This document shows, one piece after another, positions 26,337 to 41,608 of a DNA stretch of 64,000 nt (positions within the stretch are counted from its first letter, which is position 1; every line of letters begins with the position of its first letter). The position numbers and the translations under genes are program-made. Origin of the DNA: Silanimonas sp. Lineage in GTDB: Bacteria; Pseudomonadota; Gammaproteobacteria; Xanthomonadales; Xanthomonadaceae. The notes below the pieces were generated by a model that made no database searches, had not been told where the DNA came from, and was given only the letters and a program-made list of their open reading frames with translations. The stretch is taken from contig JAGXTI010000037.1 in NCBI GenBank assembly GCA_018334015.1, forward strand, positions 1-64,000, in the 5' to 3' direction.

Positions 26337-27083
26337 ATGTCCACGAGCCCTGCGCTGCCCCGCCACCTTGCCGTCATCATGGACGGCAACGGCCGCTGGG
26401 CGAAACAACGCCAGCGCCCGCGCACGCTCGGCCACCGCGCCGGCGCCCGCGCCGTGCGCACCATCGTCGAACACTGCCTCGAACGCGGCATCCCGGCGCT
26501 GACCCTGTTCGCCTTCTCCAGCGAGAACTGGAACCGGCCCGAGGACGAGGTCGGCGCGCTGATGCGCCTGTTCCTGCGGGTGCTGGAGTCGGAGGTCGAG
26601 GAACTGACCCGCCGGCAGGTGCACCTGCGCTTCATCGGCGAGCGCGCGCGTTTTCCAGAGGCGCTCCGCAGGCGCATGGCCGCCGCCGAGGCGATCCACC
26701 ACAATGCGCCACGCCTCGTGCTGACCCTGGCCGCCGGCTACGGTGGCCGTGCCGACATCGCCGCTGCCGCCCGCCGGCTCGCCGAACGCGTGCAGGCCGG
26801 CACGCTCTGCCCCGAACAGATCGACGAGAGCACGCTCGGCCAGGCCATGAGTCTGGCCGATCTGCCGCCGCCCGATTTGTTCATCCGCACCGGTGGTGAG
26901 CGGCGGATCAGCAATTTCCTGCTTTGGCAGCTGGCTTACACCGAACTGTGGTTCACCGACGTGCTGTGGCCGGATGTCGATGCCGCCCTGCTCGACGCCG
27001 CCCTCGCCGACTATGCCCGGCGCGAGCGCCGCTTCGGCCTGCTGCCGGGGCAGTGCGAAACCGCCGCGGTGGAGAGCCGATGA
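26337..27083 (+). CDS. uppS: Undecaprenyl diphosphate synthase
   Basis: UppS (248 residues) adds eight isoprene units to farnesyl-PP in cis, making the lipid carrier for peptidoglycan and O-antigen. Marks are [16 protein letters not shown] (Asp for Mg and the phosphate loop), [11 protein letters not shown], and the C-terminal [20 protein letters not shown], all signature regions of cis-prenyltransferases. IspA, which makes its farnesyl-PP primer, is encoded at 43143. The stop overlaps the cdsA start (ATGA). Confidence 0.96.
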   Translation: MSTSPALPRHLAVIMDGNGRWAKQRQRPRTLGHRAGARAVRTIVEHCLERGIPALTLFAFSSENWNRPEDEVGALMRLFLRVLESEVEELTRRQVHLRFIGERARFPEALRRRMAAAEAIHHNAPRLVLTLAAGYGGRADIAAAARRLAERVQAGTLCPEQIDESTLGQAMSLADLPPPDLFIRTGGERRISNFLLWQLAYTELWFTDVLWPDVDAALLDAALADYARRERRFGLLPGQCETAAVESR

Positions 27084-27904
27084 GCCGGGTCCGCATCGCC
27101 AGCGGCCTCGTGCTCGGTCCGATCGCCATCGCCGCGGTGCTGTGGCTGCCGACGCCTTGGCTGGCCCTGGTGGCCGCCGTGCTGGTGCTGGGCGGCCTGT
27201 GGGAATGGACCCGGCTCACCGGCCTCTCGCAGCCGATGCCGCGGCTCGGCTACCTCGCCGCCAACGGCCTGGTGATGGCGGTGCTGGCCTGGGCCGCCGG
27301 CCCACAGCTGTTCGCGCTGAAAGCCGCCGTGCTGCTCGGCACCGGCTGGTGGGTGCTGTCGCTGGCCTGGCTGTGGCGTTTCGAGTTCGCCCAAGCCGAT
27401 CGCGGCCGCTACCGCATGCTCAAGCTGGCCGCCGGCAGCCTGGCCGCCGTGCCGGCCTGGGCAGCGCTGGTGCTGCTGCACGAATCGCCCGAACACGGCC
27501 CGCGCTGGGCCTTGTTCGCGGTCGCCTTGGTCTGGGCCGCCGACACCGGCGCCTACTTCGTCGGCGTCCGGCTGGGCAAGCGCAAACTGGCCCCCAGCAT
27601 CAGCCCGAACAAGAGCTGGGAAGGTTTCTGGGGCGGTCTGACCGGTGCCGGCCTTGTCGCCATCATCGGCGTGCTTCCGCTCGGGCTGGGCTGGACCGAC
27701 CTGCCCGCCCTGCTGCTGCTGACCCTGGTGGCGGCCATGATGTCGGTGGCCGGCGATCTGTTCGAGAGCCTGCTCAAACGCCACTCCGGCCACAAGGACT
27801 CGGGGCGCATCATTCCCGGCCACGGCGGCATGCTCGACCGGCTCGACAGCATCCTCGCTGCCCTGCCGGTGTTCGTGGTGGGCAAGTTGTGGCTCGGTCT
27901 TTGA
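27080..27904 (+). CDS. cdsA: Phosphatidate cytidylyltransferase
   Basis: CdsA (274 residues) makes CDP-diacylglycerol, the precursor of membrane phospholipids. It has about eight hydrophobic helices. The family signature near the C-terminus is clear: [13 protein letters not shown], then [30 protein letters not shown] is another CdsA mark. ATG 27080 overlaps the uppS stop; an in-frame upstream segment lies inside uppS. Its own TGA overlaps the proposed TTG start of dxr. Confidence 0.96.
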   Translation: MSRVRIASGLVLGPIAIAAVLWLPTPWLALVAAVLVLGGLWEWTRLTGLSQPMPRLGYLAANGLVMAVLAWAAGPQLFALKAAVLLGTGWWVLSLAWLWRFEFAQADRGRYRMLKLAAGSLAAVPAWAALVLLHESPEHGPRWALFAVALVWAADTGAYFVGVRLGKRKLAPSISPNKSWEGFWGGLTGAGLVAIIGVLPLGLGWTDLPALLLLTLVAAMMSVAGDLFESLLKRHSGHKDSGRIIPGHGGMLDRLDSILAALPVFVVGKLWLGL

Positions 27905-29073
27905 GGCGGATCGCGCTGCTCGGGGCGACCGGCTCAATCGGCGCCTCGGCGCTCGATGTCATCGCCCGCCACCCGGATCGCTACGTGGTCGATGCGCTCA
28001 GCGCGCATGCCCAGGTGGACGCACTGATCGCCTTGTGCGTCCGTTTCCGGCCACGGCGGGCGGTGATCGCCGAACCCGCCCGCTACGCCGCCTTGCGCGA
28101 CGGTCTGGCCGCTGCCGGGCTGCCGACGGAGGCCATGGCAGGCCCGGAAAGCCTGGTCGAGATCGCCGCCGCTGCCGAAAACGACACGGTCATCGCCGCC
28201 ATCGTCGGCGCCGCCGGCGTGGCTTCGACCCTGGCCGCCGCCCGCGCCGGCAAGCGCCTGCTGCTGGCCAACAAGGAATCGGTGGTGCTGGCCGGCGAGC
28301 GGCTGATGGCCGAACTGCGCGCCTCCGGGGCCCATCTGGTGCCGATCGACAGCGAGCACAACGCCATCTTCCAGTGCCTGCCGGCCGACGGTTCGCGGGC
28401 CGGCATCCGCCGCATCGTGCTGACCGCCTCGGGCGGCCCCTTTCGCGGCTGGGACCGCGAGCGTCTGACCGAAGTGACGCCGGAGCAGGCCTGCGCCCAC
28501 CCGAACTGGTCGATGGGCCGCAAGATTTCGGTCGATTCGGCCACCCTGATGAACAAGGGCCTCGAGGTGATCGAAGCCCATCACCTGTTCGAGCTGCCGG
28601 CCGAGCGCATCGAGGTGGTGGTGCATCCGCAGTCCAGCATCCACTCGCTGGTCGATTACGTCGATGGCTCGATGCTGGCCCAACTCGGCCAACCGGACAT
28701 GCGCACCACCCTGGCCGTGGGCCTGGCCTGGCCGGAGCGCATCGAGGCCGGGGTGGCACCGCTTGATCTGGTGGCGCTTGGCCGCCTCGATTTCCAGGCA
28801 CCCGACACCGCGGCCTTCCCCTGCCTGCGGCTGGCCTACGCCGCCCTGCAGGCGGGCGGCAGCCTGCCTGCCGTGCTGAACGCTGCCAATGAAATCGCGG
28901 TTTCAGCCTTTCTTCAGCGCCGACTGGCTTTCCTTGGCATCCCCGCGCTGATCGAAGACACCATGGACCGGCTTCACGCCTTGCCCGGCGACACCCTCGA
29001 AGCGCGATTGGCGGCGGACGCCGAGGCCCGAAACGTGGCCAGCGAACGGCTCGCCCGCGGAGCCGTCTCATGA
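27901..29073 (+). CDS. dxr: 1-deoxy-D-xylulose 5-phosphate reductoisomerase
   Basis: Dxr (390 residues) makes 2-C-methyl-D-erythritol 4-phosphate, the committed step of the non-mevalonate isoprenoid pathway. It has the NADPH loop [41 protein letters not shown] (metal ligands), TASGGPF and [21 protein letters not shown]. No ATG is available ahead of the NADPH loop. TTG 27901, overlapping the cdsA stop as TTGA, gives an N-terminus of exactly the E. coli length; GTG 27889 is the alternative. The rseP ATG overlaps its stop. Confidence 0.95.
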   Translation: MRRIALLGATGSIGASALDVIARHPDRYVVDALSAHAQVDALIALCVRFRPRRAVIAEPARYAALRDGLAAAGLPTEAMAGPESLVEIAAAAENDTVIAAIVGAAGVASTLAAARAGKRLLLANKESVVLAGERLMAELRASGAHLVPIDSEHNAIFQCLPADGSRAGIRRIVLTASGGPFRGWDRERLTEVTPEQACAHPNWSMGRKISVDSATLMNKGLEVIEAHHLFELPAERIEVVVHPQSSIHSLVDYVDGSMLAQLGQPDMRTTLAVGLAWPERIEAGVAPLDLVALGRLDFQAPDTAAFPCLRLAYAALQAGGSLPAVLNAANEIAVSAFLQRRLAFLGIPALIEDTMDRLHALPGDTLEARLAADAEARNVASERLARGAVS

Positions 29074-30416
29074 GCGAGGTGCTGGGACCGCTGCTCTGGT
29101 TCCTGTTGGCGATCGGCCTGTTGATCACCTTCCACGAGTACGGCCACTACTGGGTGGCCCGGCGCTGCGGCGTGCGCGTGTTGCGCTTCTCGGTGGGTTT
29201 CGGTCGCGCGCTGTGGTCGCACACCGACCGCCAGGGGGTCGAGTGGCGGATCGCCGCGATCCCGCTCGGTGGCTACGTCAGCATGCTCGATGAACGCGCC
29301 GGTGGCGTCCCCGAGGCCGAGCGCGAGCGCGCCTTCAACCGCCGGCCGGTGGGCGAGCGGATCGCCATCGTCGCCGCCGGCCCGGCCGCCAATGCCCTGC
29401 TCGCGGTGCTGCTGGTCTACGCCATGCTGGTGATCGGCAAACCCGACCATGCACCGGTGCTGGGCGAGCCGCAGGGCCTCGCCCTGGAGGCCGGATTCGC
29501 CGCCGGCGACCGCCTGATCGCAGTGGGCCAGCGCGAGACCCCGACCTGGACCGAGGCCACCCAGGCCCTGCTGGTGCCCCTGATCGACCGCGAGGCGGTC
29601 GAGGTGCGGGTGCGCGAGGCCGATGGCGACGAGATGCTGCGCCGCCTGCCGCTCGATCGCATCGACCCCGCCCTCGCCGAGCCCGAGGCCTTTGCCGCCA
29701 CCGGCCTGCGTGGCCGCCCGCCGGTGCTGCCACCGGTGGTTGCGGCGGTGCTGCCCGGCGGCCCGGCCGATGGCCTGCTGCGGCCCGGTGATCGGGTGCT
29801 GACCATCGACGGTGAGCGCATCGCGGATTTCAGCGGCATCGGCGAGGCCCTGCGCCGGCATCCGGTCGATGGCCCGGCCCCGCAGCTGGCGCTGCGCGTC
29901 GAGCGCCGTGGTGAGATTCTGGACCTCCAGCTCGTGCCCCGGCTGGAGACGGCCGGCGAGGAGCGACTGTGGCGGCTCGGCCTGCGCGCTGGCGACGGCC
30001 GCGACGTCCTGCTGCGCTACGGCCCGATCGAGGCCGTGCCGCAGGCTCTGGCCGCCACCGCGAGGCTGGCCGGCGACACCGTCGGCGTGCTCACCCGAAT
30101 GGTGACCGGCGAGGCCTCGCTGGCCAACCTGTCCGGGCCTTTGACCATCGCCCAGACCGCCGACAGCACCGCCCAGCGCGGTCTGGCCTGGTTCCTGTAC
30201 TTCCTCGCCATGCTCTCGGTGAGCATCGCCATCCTGAACCTGCTGCCGATCCCCGTCTTGGACGGGGGTCACCTGCTGTATTACCTTATCGAGCTGGTCC
30301 GGGGGCGGCCGCTCAGCGACCGCACTCTGGTCGCCGGGCAGTACGTTGGCCTCGCTCTGCTCGTGTCCCTGATGGGGCTCGCGCTGTTCAACGACGTGCT
30401 TCGGCTCGCCTCCTAG
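29070..30416 (+). CDS. rseP: Site-2 RIP zinc protease RseP
   Basis: RseP (448 residues) is the inner-membrane protease that cuts the anti-sigma factor RseA after DegS, freeing sigma-E when outer-membrane assembly fails. The active-site helix has [17 protein letters not shown] (HExxH), there are two periplasmic PDZ domains (about 115-220 and 225-310), and the C-terminal helix has [17 protein letters not shown] (the third zinc ligand Asp in LDGGH). Length matches E. coli (450). ATG overlaps the dxr stop. bamA follows. Confidence 0.96.
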   Translation: MSEVLGPLLWFLLAIGLLITFHEYGHYWVARRCGVRVLRFSVGFGRALWSHTDRQGVEWRIAAIPLGGYVSMLDERAGGVPEAERERAFNRRPVGERIAIVAAGPAANALLAVLLVYAMLVIGKPDHAPVLGEPQGLALEAGFAAGDRLIAVGQRETPTWTEATQALLVPLIDREAVEVRVREADGDEMLRRLPLDRIDPALAEPEAFAATGLRGRPPVLPPVVAAVLPGGPADGLLRPGDRVLTIDGERIADFSGIGEALRRHPVDGPAPQLALRVERRGEILDLQLVPRLETAGEERLWRLGLRAGDGRDVLLRYGPIEAVPQALAATARLAGDTVGVLTRMVTGEASLANLSGPLTIAQTADSTAQRGLAWFLYFLAMLSVSIAILNLLPIPVLDGGHLLYYLIELVRGRPLSDRTLVAGQYVGLALLVSLMGLALFNDVLRLAS

Positions 30417-30460
30417 ACCGACCCCGCGGGCCCGCCGGACCCGTCGCCTTTGGACACCTC

Positions 30461-32869
30461 ATGACGCATCGCCCGACCCGCCGCCTGCTCGCCCTCGCCC
30501 TCGCCGCCGCCCTTTCCGGTCAAGCCTTCGCCCAGCAGATCGGCGCCTTCACGGTGCAGGACATCCGCGTCGACGGCCTGCAACGCATCTCCGCCGGCAC
30601 CGTGTTCGCCTACCTGCCCATCGAACGCGGTGAACGCATCGACCCGGCCCGCGCCGGCGAAGCGATCCGCGCATTGTTCCGCACCGGCTTCTTCAGTGAT
30701 GTCTCGCTCTCGCGGGAGAACGGCATTCTGGTGATCAGCGTGGTCGAGCGGCCGGCCATCAACAGCATCACCCTCTCCGGCAACCGCGACATCCAGACCG
30801 ACGAGCTGCTGCGCGGCCTGCGCGGCATCGGCCTTGCCGAGGGCGAGACCTTCAACCCGCTGGCGGTCGACCGGGTCACCCAGGAACTGATCCGGCAGTA
30901 CAACAACCGCGGCAAGTACTCGGTCACCATCACGCCCTCGATCACCGCGCTGCCGCTCAACCGGGTCGATGTCGCCATTGCCATCGACGAGGGCGATGCC
31001 GCCCGCATCCGCGACATCAACATCGTCGGCAACACCCTGTTCAGCGACGCCGAACTGCGCCAGGGCTGGGAATCGAACACCAGCAACTGGCTGTCCTGGT
31101 TCCGCCGCGACGACCAGTACTCGCGGGAGAAGCTGGCCGGCGACCTGGAGCGGCTCACCAATTTCTACCTCGACCGCGGCTTCGTCGATTTCAATGTCGA
31201 ATCCACCCAGGTCGCGATCAGCCCCGACCGCCGCGACATGACCATCGCCGCCAGTGTCGTCGAGGGCGAGAAGTTCACCATTTCCTCGGTGCAGATCAGC
31301 GGCGATACCGTGCTGCCCTTGACCGAGGTCGAAGGCATGGTGCTGGTGCAGCCGGGCCAGACCTTCTCGCGGCAGCTGCTGGAGATCACCTCCGACGGCA
31401 TCGCCGCCGTGCTCGGCAACATCGGCCACGCTTTCGCCGAGGTCAACCCGGTCCCGACCATCGACCGCGAGAACAACGAGGTCGCCATCAACCTGGTGGT
31501 CAACCCCGGTCCGCGTGTGGCGGTACGGCGCATCGTCTTCCGCGGCAACAACACCACCGCCGATGAAGTGCTGCGTCGCGAGTTCCGTCAGTTCGAGGGC
31601 ACCTGGTATTCGCAGGCCGCGATCGACCGCTCGAAGGTCCGCCTGCAGCGCCTCGGTTACTTCGAGACGGTCGAAATCGAGACCCCAGCGGTGGCTGGCC
31701 AGCCCGACCAGGTCGATGTCGTGGTCACGGTCAAGGAACGCCAGTTCGGCCAGTTCCAGTTCGGCCTCGGCTTCAGCCAGGTGTTCGGCGCCTCGATCCA
31801 GCTGGCGCTCTCGCAGAACAACTTCCTCGGCTCGGGCAACCGGGTGTCGATTTCGGCGCAGCGCAACAGCTTCAGCCGGGCTCTGAGCTTCTCCTTCCTC
31901 GACCCCTACTTCACCGACGACGGCATCTCGGTCGGTTACAACGTCGCCTTCAGCGAGAACGATTTCAGCGATTTCAACATCGCCAACTTCTCCAGCGACA
32001 ACGCCAGCTTCGAGGCGGTGTTCGGCCTGCCGCTCTCGGAGACCGACTCGATCACCGCCGCTTTCGGCATCGACCGGGTCGATCTCACCACCACCGACGG
32101 CGGCACGCCGCCGGAACTGATCGACTTCCTGGTCGGCGCGCTCGGTGACCGTGCGCGTTTCCCGGAGTTCTGCATCGACGATGACAACGATCCGGCCACG
32201 CCCTGCGTGATCACCCCGGGCGCCAACCGGCAGTGGACGGTCAACGCCTGGCGTGCGCAGTTCGGCTGGGCACGCGACAGCCGCAACCACTTCCTGACCC
32301 CGACCGCCGGCACCTTCAACCGCATCGGTGCCGAGATCGCCCTGCCCGGCTCCGACCTCGAATACTTCAAGGTTTTCTACGACTTCTCGAAGTTCTGGCC
32401 TCTCCACCGCGCCCTGGTCATCGAAACCCGTACTTCGCTCGGCTTCGGCGACAGCTACGGCGATTCCGGCGACATCGGCCTGCCCTTTTTCGAGAACTTC
32501 TACGCCGGCGGCCCCGGCTCCCTGCGCGGCTTCGAGCAGAACACCCTCGGTCCGCAGTCCACACTGCAGTTCGCCTCCGACTTCCGCCAGTCGCTGGGCG
32601 GTGCCTTCAAGGCGATCGGCTCGATCGAGGCCTACTTCCCGACCCTGTTCGACGCCCGCGGTGCGCGTCTGTCCAGCTTCATCGACTTCGGCAACGTCTG
32701 GCGCAGCGCCAGCGATTTCGATGCCAACGATCTGCGCGCCTCGGCCGGCGTGGCCCTGCAGTGGCAGTCGCCGATGGGCCCGATCTCGATCTCTTGGGCG
32801 GCCCCGCTGCGCCAGCGCGAGGGCGACCGGATCGAGCGCCTGCAGTTCACCTTCGGCGGACAGTTCTGA
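30461..32869 (+). CDS. bamA: Outer-membrane protein assembly factor BamA
   Basis: BamA (802 residues) is the core of the machine that inserts beta-barrel proteins into the outer membrane. A Sec signal peptide ends at about residue 25 (QAFAQQ), five POTRA domains cover about 26-425, and a 16-strand barrel follows, ending in a terminal Phe. The L6 loop motif is present as LRGF (VRGF in E. coli). Odd feature: an acidic loop with two cysteines, Cys571 and Cys582, enclosing IDDDNDPATP. ATG 30461 follows a 44-base gap after rseP; the gene is six bases ahead of lpxD, with no skp between. Confidence 0.96.
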   Translation: MTHRPTRRLLALALAAALSGQAFAQQIGAFTVQDIRVDGLQRISAGTVFAYLPIERGERIDPARAGEAIRALFRTGFFSDVSLSRENGILVISVVERPAINSITLSGNRDIQTDELLRGLRGIGLAEGETFNPLAVDRVTQELIRQYNNRGKYSVTITPSITALPLNRVDVAIAIDEGDAARIRDINIVGNTLFSDAELRQGWESNTSNWLSWFRRDDQYSREKLAGDLERLTNFYLDRGFVDFNVESTQVAISPDRRDMTIAASVVEGEKFTISSVQISGDTVLPLTEVEGMVLVQPGQTFSRQLLEITSDGIAAVLGNIGHAFAEVNPVPTIDRENNEVAINLVVNPGPRVAVRRIVFRGNNTTADEVLRREFRQFEGTWYSQAAIDRSKVRLQRLGYFETVEIETPAVAGQPDQVDVVVTVKERQFGQFQFGLGFSQVFGASIQLALSQNNFLGSGNRVSISAQRNSFSRALSFSFLDPYFTDDGISVGYNVAFSENDFSDFNIANFSSDNASFEAVFGLPLSETDSITAAFGIDRVDLTTTDGGTPPELIDFLVGALGDRARFPEFCIDDDNDPATPCVITPGANRQWTVNAWRAQFGWARDSRNHFLTPTAGTFNRIGAEIALPGSDLEYFKVFYDFSKFWPLHRALVIETRTSLGFGDSYGDSGDIGLPFFENFYAGGPGSLRGFEQNTLGPQSTLQFASDFRQSLGGAFKAIGSIEAYFPTLFDARGARLSSFIDFGNVWRSASDFDANDLRASAGVALQWQSPMGPISISWAAPLRQREGDRIERLQFTFGGQF

Positions 32870-32875
32870 AGGCCG

Positions 32876-33910
32876 ATGGACGGCAAGGCCGCCGGCCACC
32901 GCCTCTCCGGACTGGCTGCGCGCTTCGGCCTCGATTGGCGTGGCGAGGACGTGCTGCTGCAGGGCGTGAGCACGCTGCAGGCGGCTGAGCCGGCACCGGG
33001 CTCGCTGGCCTTTCTCGCCAACCCGGCCTACCGCCGCCATCTCGCCAGCACCCGCGCCGCCGCCGTCCTGCTGCACCCGGCCGAAGCGGCGGTCTGCCCG
33101 GTGCCGGTGCTGCTGAGCGACACGCCTTACGCCAGCTACGCCCGCATCGCCGCGCTGTTCGAACCGAAGCCGAATCGCCCGGCCGGCGTGCACCCGAGCG
33201 CAGTGGTCGATACCACGGCCCAGATCGATCCCAGCGCCCATGTCGGTGCGCAGGCCGTGATCGGCGCCGGCAGCCGGATCGCTGCCCGTGCCGTGGTTGG
33301 CCCCGGCTGCGTGGTCGGCGAGGATTGCGTGCTGGGCGAGGACTGCGAACTGGTGGCCCGGGTCACCCTGGTCCGCCGCGTCCGCCTCGGCCGCCGCGTG
33401 CTGGTGCATCCGGGCGCGGTGCTCGGCGCCGACGGCTTCGGCATCGCGGTGGAGGGCGGCAGCTGGCTCAAGGTGCCGCAACTGGGCGGCGTGGTGATCG
33501 GCGACGACTGCGAGATCGGCGCCAACACCACGATCGACCGCGGCGCCATCGAGGACACCGTGCTCGAGGAGGACGTCCGCCTCGACAACCAGATCCAGAT
33601 CGGCCACAACGTCCACATCGGCGCCCACACCGCCATGGCCGGCTGCGCCGCCATCGCCGGCTCGACGCGGATCGGCCGCTGGTGCCTGATTGGCGGCGGG
33701 GCGGGCATCGTCGGCCACATCAGCATCACCGACCGGGTCAGCATCGCTGCGATGAGCCTGGTCACCGGCAGCATCGAGCAGCCCGGCGAGTACGCCTCTG
33801 GCACGCCGCTGCTGCCCAAGCGCCAGTGGCGCCGCAATGCCGTGCGTTTCGGCCAGCTCGACCGGATCGTCCGCGCCCTCAAGACCCAGGAGTTCGTCCC
33901 GCATGACTGA
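32876..33910 (+). CDS. lpxD: UDP-3-O-(3-hydroxyacyl)glucosamine N-acyltransferase
   Basis: LpxD (344 residues) adds the second hydroxyacyl chain in lipid A synthesis. An N-terminal uridine-binding domain (GSLAFLANPAYRRHL) is followed by a left-handed beta-helix of hexapeptide repeats. The catalytic region is IQIGHNVHIGAHTAMAGC, and a C-terminal helix follows (RQWRRNAVRFGQLDRIVRAL). It overlaps fabZ by eight bases. Confidence 0.95.
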   Translation: MDGKAAGHRLSGLAARFGLDWRGEDVLLQGVSTLQAAEPAPGSLAFLANPAYRRHLASTRAAAVLLHPAEAAVCPVPVLLSDTPYASYARIAALFEPKPNRPAGVHPSAVVDTTAQIDPSAHVGAQAVIGAGSRIAARAVVGPGCVVGEDCVLGEDCELVARVTLVRRVRLGRRVLVHPGAVLGADGFGIAVEGGSWLKVPQLGGVVIGDDCEIGANTTIDRGAIEDTVLEEDVRLDNQIQIGHNVHIGAHTAMAGCAAIAGSTRIGRWCLIGGGAGIVGHISITDRVSIAAMSLVTGSIEQPGEYASGTPLLPKRQWRRNAVRFGQLDRIVRALKTQEFVPHD

Positions 33911-34370
33911 TCCCCGCCTCCCGCTCGATGTGCGCTGCATCGAACGCCTGCTGCCGCACCGTTACCCCTTCCTGCTGATCGACCGGGTGATCGCCTTCGA
34001 GGCCGGCCGCTCGATCGTCGCGCTGAAGAACGTCACCGCCAACGAGCCGCATTTCACCGGCCATTTCCCCGGCAACCCGGTGATGCCGGGCGTGCTGGTG
34101 ATCGAGGCCATGGCCCAGGCCGGCGGCCTGCTGACCATCCTGACCGACGGCGCAGGCTGCGACGAGAACGGCCAACCCAACCGGTTCTACCTGGTCAAGG
34201 TCGACAAGGCCCGCTTCAGCCGGATGGTGGTGCCGGGCGACCAGTTGCGGCTGGAGGTGCAACTCAAGCGCAGCATCCGCAACATGGCGCTCTACGAGGG
34301 ACGCGCCCTGGTCGATGGCAAGGAGGTCGCCAGCGCCGAAATGCTGTGCGCGGAGACCCGCTCGACATGA
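33903..34370 (+). CDS. fabZ: 3-hydroxyacyl-ACP dehydratase
   Basis: FabZ (155 residues) dehydrates 3-hydroxyacyl-ACP in fatty-acid elongation and competes with LpxA/LpxD for hydroxyacyl-ACP. The hot-dog fold shows [14 protein letters not shown] and the catalytic [22 protein letters not shown], with His in GHFPG and Glu in IEAMAQ. ATG 33903 lies inside the end of lpxD; an upstream in-frame stretch is inside lpxD. The stop overlaps the lpxA start (ATGA). Confidence 0.96.
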   Translation: MTDPRLPLDVRCIERLLPHRYPFLLIDRVIAFEAGRSIVALKNVTANEPHFTGHFPGNPVMPGVLVIEAMAQAGGLLTILTDGAGCDENGQPNRFYLVKVDKARFSRMVVPGDQLRLEVQLKRSIRNMALYEGRALVDGKEVASAEMLCAETRST

Positions 34371-35140
34371 GCATCCATCCTTCGGCCCTGATCGATCCGG
34401 CCGCCCGCCTGGAGGAGGGTGTCTCGGTCGGGCCGTTCACGGTGATCGGTGCCGGCGTCGAGATCGGCGCGGGCAGCCGCATCGGCAGCCACTGCGTGAT
34501 CGCCGGCCCGACCCGGATCGGCCGCGACAACACCATCCACGCCCACGCCAGCCTCGGCGGCGAGCCGCAAGACAAGAAACACAAAGGCGAAGCCACCCGG
34601 CTCCTCATCGGCGATCGCAACACGTTTTTCGAGTTCACCACCGTCTCGCGCGGCACCGTCGACGGCGGTGGCGTCACCCGTGTCGGCAACGACAACTGGA
34701 TCATGGCCTACGCCCACATCGCCCACGATTGCGTGGTCGGTGACCACTGCGTGCTGGCCAACAACGCCACCCTGGCCGGCCATGTGGTGCTGGAGGACTG
34801 GGTGATCCTGGGTGGCTTCGTCGGCATCCACCAGTTCTGCCGGATCGGTGCGCACGCCTTCATCGGCATGGGCAGCCTGGTCAATGCCGATGTGCCGCCT
34901 TTCGTGATCGCCGCCGACCAGTACGCCGTGCCGCGCGGCATCAATGTGGAAGGGCTCAAGCGTCGCGGCTTCGAGCCCGAGCGCATCGCCACGATCAAGC
35001 GCGCCTACCGTGCGCTGTTCATGTCGGGCGCGCCGCTGGCCGCGGCCAAGCAGCAGCTCGCCGAGACCGCCGAAAGCTCGGCGGACGTGGCCCGGATGCT
35101 CGCCTTCATCGAGAAGAGCGAGCGCGGGCTGCTGCGCTGA
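34367..35140 (+). CDS. lpxA: UDP-N-acetylglucosamine acyltransferase
   Basis: LpxA (257 residues) performs the first step of lipid A synthesis, the 3-O-acylation of UDP-GlcNAc. It begins [22 protein letters not shown], forms a hexapeptide beta-helix, and carries the catalytic His in [16 protein letters not shown]. Other family marks are [13 protein letters not shown] and [13 protein letters not shown] 34367 overlaps the fabZ stop. Confidence 0.96.
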   Translation: MSIHPSALIDPAARLEEGVSVGPFTVIGAGVEIGAGSRIGSHCVIAGPTRIGRDNTIHAHASLGGEPQDKKHKGEATRLLIGDRNTFFEFTTVSRGTVDGGGVTRVGNDNWIMAYAHIAHDCVVGDHCVLANNATLAGHVVLEDWVILGGFVGIHQFCRIGAHAFIGMGSLVNADVPPFVIAADQYAVPRGINVEGLKRRGFEPERIATIKRAYRALFMSGAPLAAAKQQLAETAESSADVARMLAFIEKSERGLLR

Positions 35141-35150
35141 AGGCCCGGCG

Positions 35151-36323
35151 ATGAGCGAGGCCGCGACGCGAGCGCTTCGCATCGCCTTGGTCGCCGGTGA
35201 AGCCTCGGGCGACCTGCTCGGCGCGGCACTCGTGCGCGACCTCAAGGCCCTGCACCCCGAGGCTGAATTCGCCGGCATCGCCGGGCCGGAGATGCGCGCC
35301 GCCGGCGTGGTGGCCTGGCACGACTGCGAGGAGCTGGCGGTAATGGGCCTGGTCGAGGTGCTGAAGCACCTGCCGCGTCTGCTGCGCCTGCGCAAGGCCC
35401 TGCGTGAGCGCCTGTTGGCCTGGCAGCCCGATGTGCTGATCGGCATCGACGCGCCGGACTTCAACCTTGGCCTCGAAGCGTGGCTGAAGAAGCGCGGCAT
35501 CCGCACCGTGCACTACGTCAGCCCGTCCGTGTGGGCTTGGCGCGAGAGCCGCGCGGCGACGATCGGCCGCTCGGCCGACCGCGTGCTCTGCCTGTTCCCG
35601 ATGGAGCCCGCGATCTACGCGAAACACGGCGTGGACGCGCGCTTCGTCGGCCATCCGCTGGCCGCCATGCTGCCCCTGCGCCCCGAGCGCGAGGCCGCCC
35701 GCAGCGCACTGGGCATCGCCGGCGATGGACCGCTGCTGGCCCTGCTGCCGGGCAGCCGCGGCAGCGAGATCGCCCGGCTGGGGCCGGTCTTCCTCGATGC
35801 CGTGGCCCTGCTGCTGCACGACCAACCCGGCTTGCGCGTGCTGGCACCGATGGCCAACGCCCGCTGCCGCGAACGCTTCCAGCGCCTGCTCCTCGAGCAC
35901 CCGGCCTCGCTGGCCCTGCACGCTGCCGTGCATCTGGTCGATGGCCGCGCCCGCGAGGCGATGGTGGCCAGCGACGCGGTGCTGCTGGCCTCCGGCACCG
36001 CCGCGCTGGAGGCCATGCTCGCCAAGCGGCCGATGGTGGTGGCCTACCGCATCGCCCCGCTCACGCATTTCATCGTCAAGGCTTTCGGCCTGCTCAAGGT
36101 CGATCGCTACAGCCTGCCCAACGTGCTGGCCGGCGAGGCGCTGGTGATCGAGCGCATGCAGGCCGACTGCCGGGCTGAGCAACTGGCCGAGGACATCGGC
36201 AGCCTGCTCCGCGAAGGCCTCACACCGGCGCAACTGGCGCGCTTCGAGGCCCTGCATGAATCGCTGCGGGCACCGGCACCGCGTGCCGCCGCGCTGGCGG
36301 TGGCCGAGGGCCTGCAGCGGTGA
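35151..36323 (+). CDS. lpxB: Lipid-A-disaccharide synthase
   Basis: LpxB (390 residues) joins UDP-2,3-diacylglucosamine and lipid X to form the lipid A disaccharide. It is a GT-B glycosyltransferase on the inner face of the inner membrane. Marks are [56 protein letters not shown] and the donor-site region [12 protein letters not shown]. Start ATG 35151 is ten bases after lpxA; an in-frame upstream stretch lies inside lpxA. The stop overlaps the GTG start of rnhB. Confidence 0.96.
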   Translation: MSEAATRALRIALVAGEASGDLLGAALVRDLKALHPEAEFAGIAGPEMRAAGVVAWHDCEELAVMGLVEVLKHLPRLLRLRKALRERLLAWQPDVLIGIDAPDFNLGLEAWLKKRGIRTVHYVSPSVWAWRESRAATIGRSADRVLCLFPMEPAIYAKHGVDARFVGHPLAAMLPLRPEREAARSALGIAGDGPLLALLPGSRGSEIARLGPVFLDAVALLLHDQPGLRVLAPMANARCRERFQRLLLEHPASLALHAAVHLVDGRAREAMVASDAVLLASGTAALEAMLAKRPMVVAYRIAPLTHFIVKAFGLLKVDRYSLPNVLAGEALVIERMQADCRAEQLAEDIGSLLREGLTPAQLARFEALHESLRAPAPRAAALAVAEGLQR

Positions 36324-36997
36324 GCCGTCCAGCCGCCACGCAGCCTTGCTCGACGGCGGCGGGCGATGCCGGCTTCCTCGATCCGTCCTGGGACGGCAGC
36401 GGCATCGCCGGCGTCGACGAGGCCGGCCGCGGGCCACTCGCCGGACCGCTGGCGGTGGCGGCGGTGATCCTCGATCCGCGCCGTCGCATCGAGGGGCTGG
36501 CCGACTCCAAGCGGCTCAGCGCTGCCGCGCGCGAGGCCCTGTTCCCACGCATCCAAGCCCAGGCTCTGGCCTTCTCGATCGTTCGAGTGGACGCCCTCGA
36601 GATCGACCGCATCAACATCCTGCAGGCCACCCTGGCCGGCATGCGCCGCGCCGTCGAAGCACTCGCGGTCGCGCCGACGAAGGTGCTGGTCGATGGCAAC
36701 CGCGTTCCGCCGGGGCTTGCCCTGCCGGCCTATGCCATCGTCCGGGGTGATGCCCGGGTGGCGGCGATCGCGGCGGCCTCGATCCTCGCCAAGGTCGCCC
36801 GCGACCGCTGGCTGCACGAGCTCGACGCGCAGCATCCGGGCTACGGCTTCGCGGCGCACAAGGGCTACCCGACGCCGACCCATCTCGATGCCCTGCGCCG
36901 GCTCGGACCCTGCCCGGCGCACCGGCGCAGCTTCGCGCCAGTGCAGGCCTGCCTGCCCACCGTCTCGGGCCTTGTCCGGCCGGGAACGGGCACGTAG
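36320..36997 (+). CDS. rnhB: Ribonuclease HII
   Basis: RNase HII (225 residues) removes ribonucleotides and RNA primers from DNA. The DEDD-type site is seen in [16 protein letters not shown] (Asp-Glu), [17 protein letters not shown] (Asp) and [14 protein letters not shown] (Asp). The start is GTG 36320, overlapping the lpxB stop (GTGA); there is an N-terminal extension of about 25 residues before the fold that has little likeness to known members. Confidence 0.94.
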   Translation: MSRPAATQPCSTAAGDAGFLDPSWDGSGIAGVDEAGRGPLAGPLAVAAVILDPRRRIEGLADSKRLSAAAREALFPRIQAQALAFSIVRVDALEIDRINILQATLAGMRRAVEALAVAPTKVLVDGNRVPPGLALPAYAIVRGDARVAAIAAASILAKVARDRWLHELDAQHPGYGFAAHKGYPTPTHLDALRRLGPCPAHRRSFAPVQACLPTVSGLVRPGTGT

Positions 36998-37024
36998 CCT
37001 GCCGCACCCGCCCCGGACGCCGCC

Positions 37025-40513
<3,489 letters not shown>

Positions 40514-40530
40514 ACGCCCCGTCCGCTTGC

Positions 40531-40536
40531 TAGACT
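40531..40536 (+). promoter_or_regulatory. Possible -10 element before accA
   Basis: TAGACT lies in the 76-base dnaE-accA gap, 53 bases before the accA ATG. No clear -35 is seen. Confidence 0.3.
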
Positions 40537-40589
40537 GTTTGCTCTAGTGCACCGCGCTCAGCGCGCCGTCCCCGTCCAGATCCGGCCGA

Positions 40590-41549
<960 letters not shown>

Positions 41550-41608
41550 GGGGCATCGCCGGGCGTCGCCGTTTGCGGCCGATGGCGCTCGACAGGCAGG
41601 CTTGCGGC

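Noticed and set aside
32870..32875. Apparent loss of skp between bamA and lpxD
   Set aside because: Only six bases separate the genes, with no remnant. To my knowledge this is the normal order in Xanthomonadales, so it is not a local deletion.
30413..33940. A 1175-codon open frame antisense to bamA and lpxD
   Set aside because: Same reason: high-GC shadow of two certain genes, with no domain.
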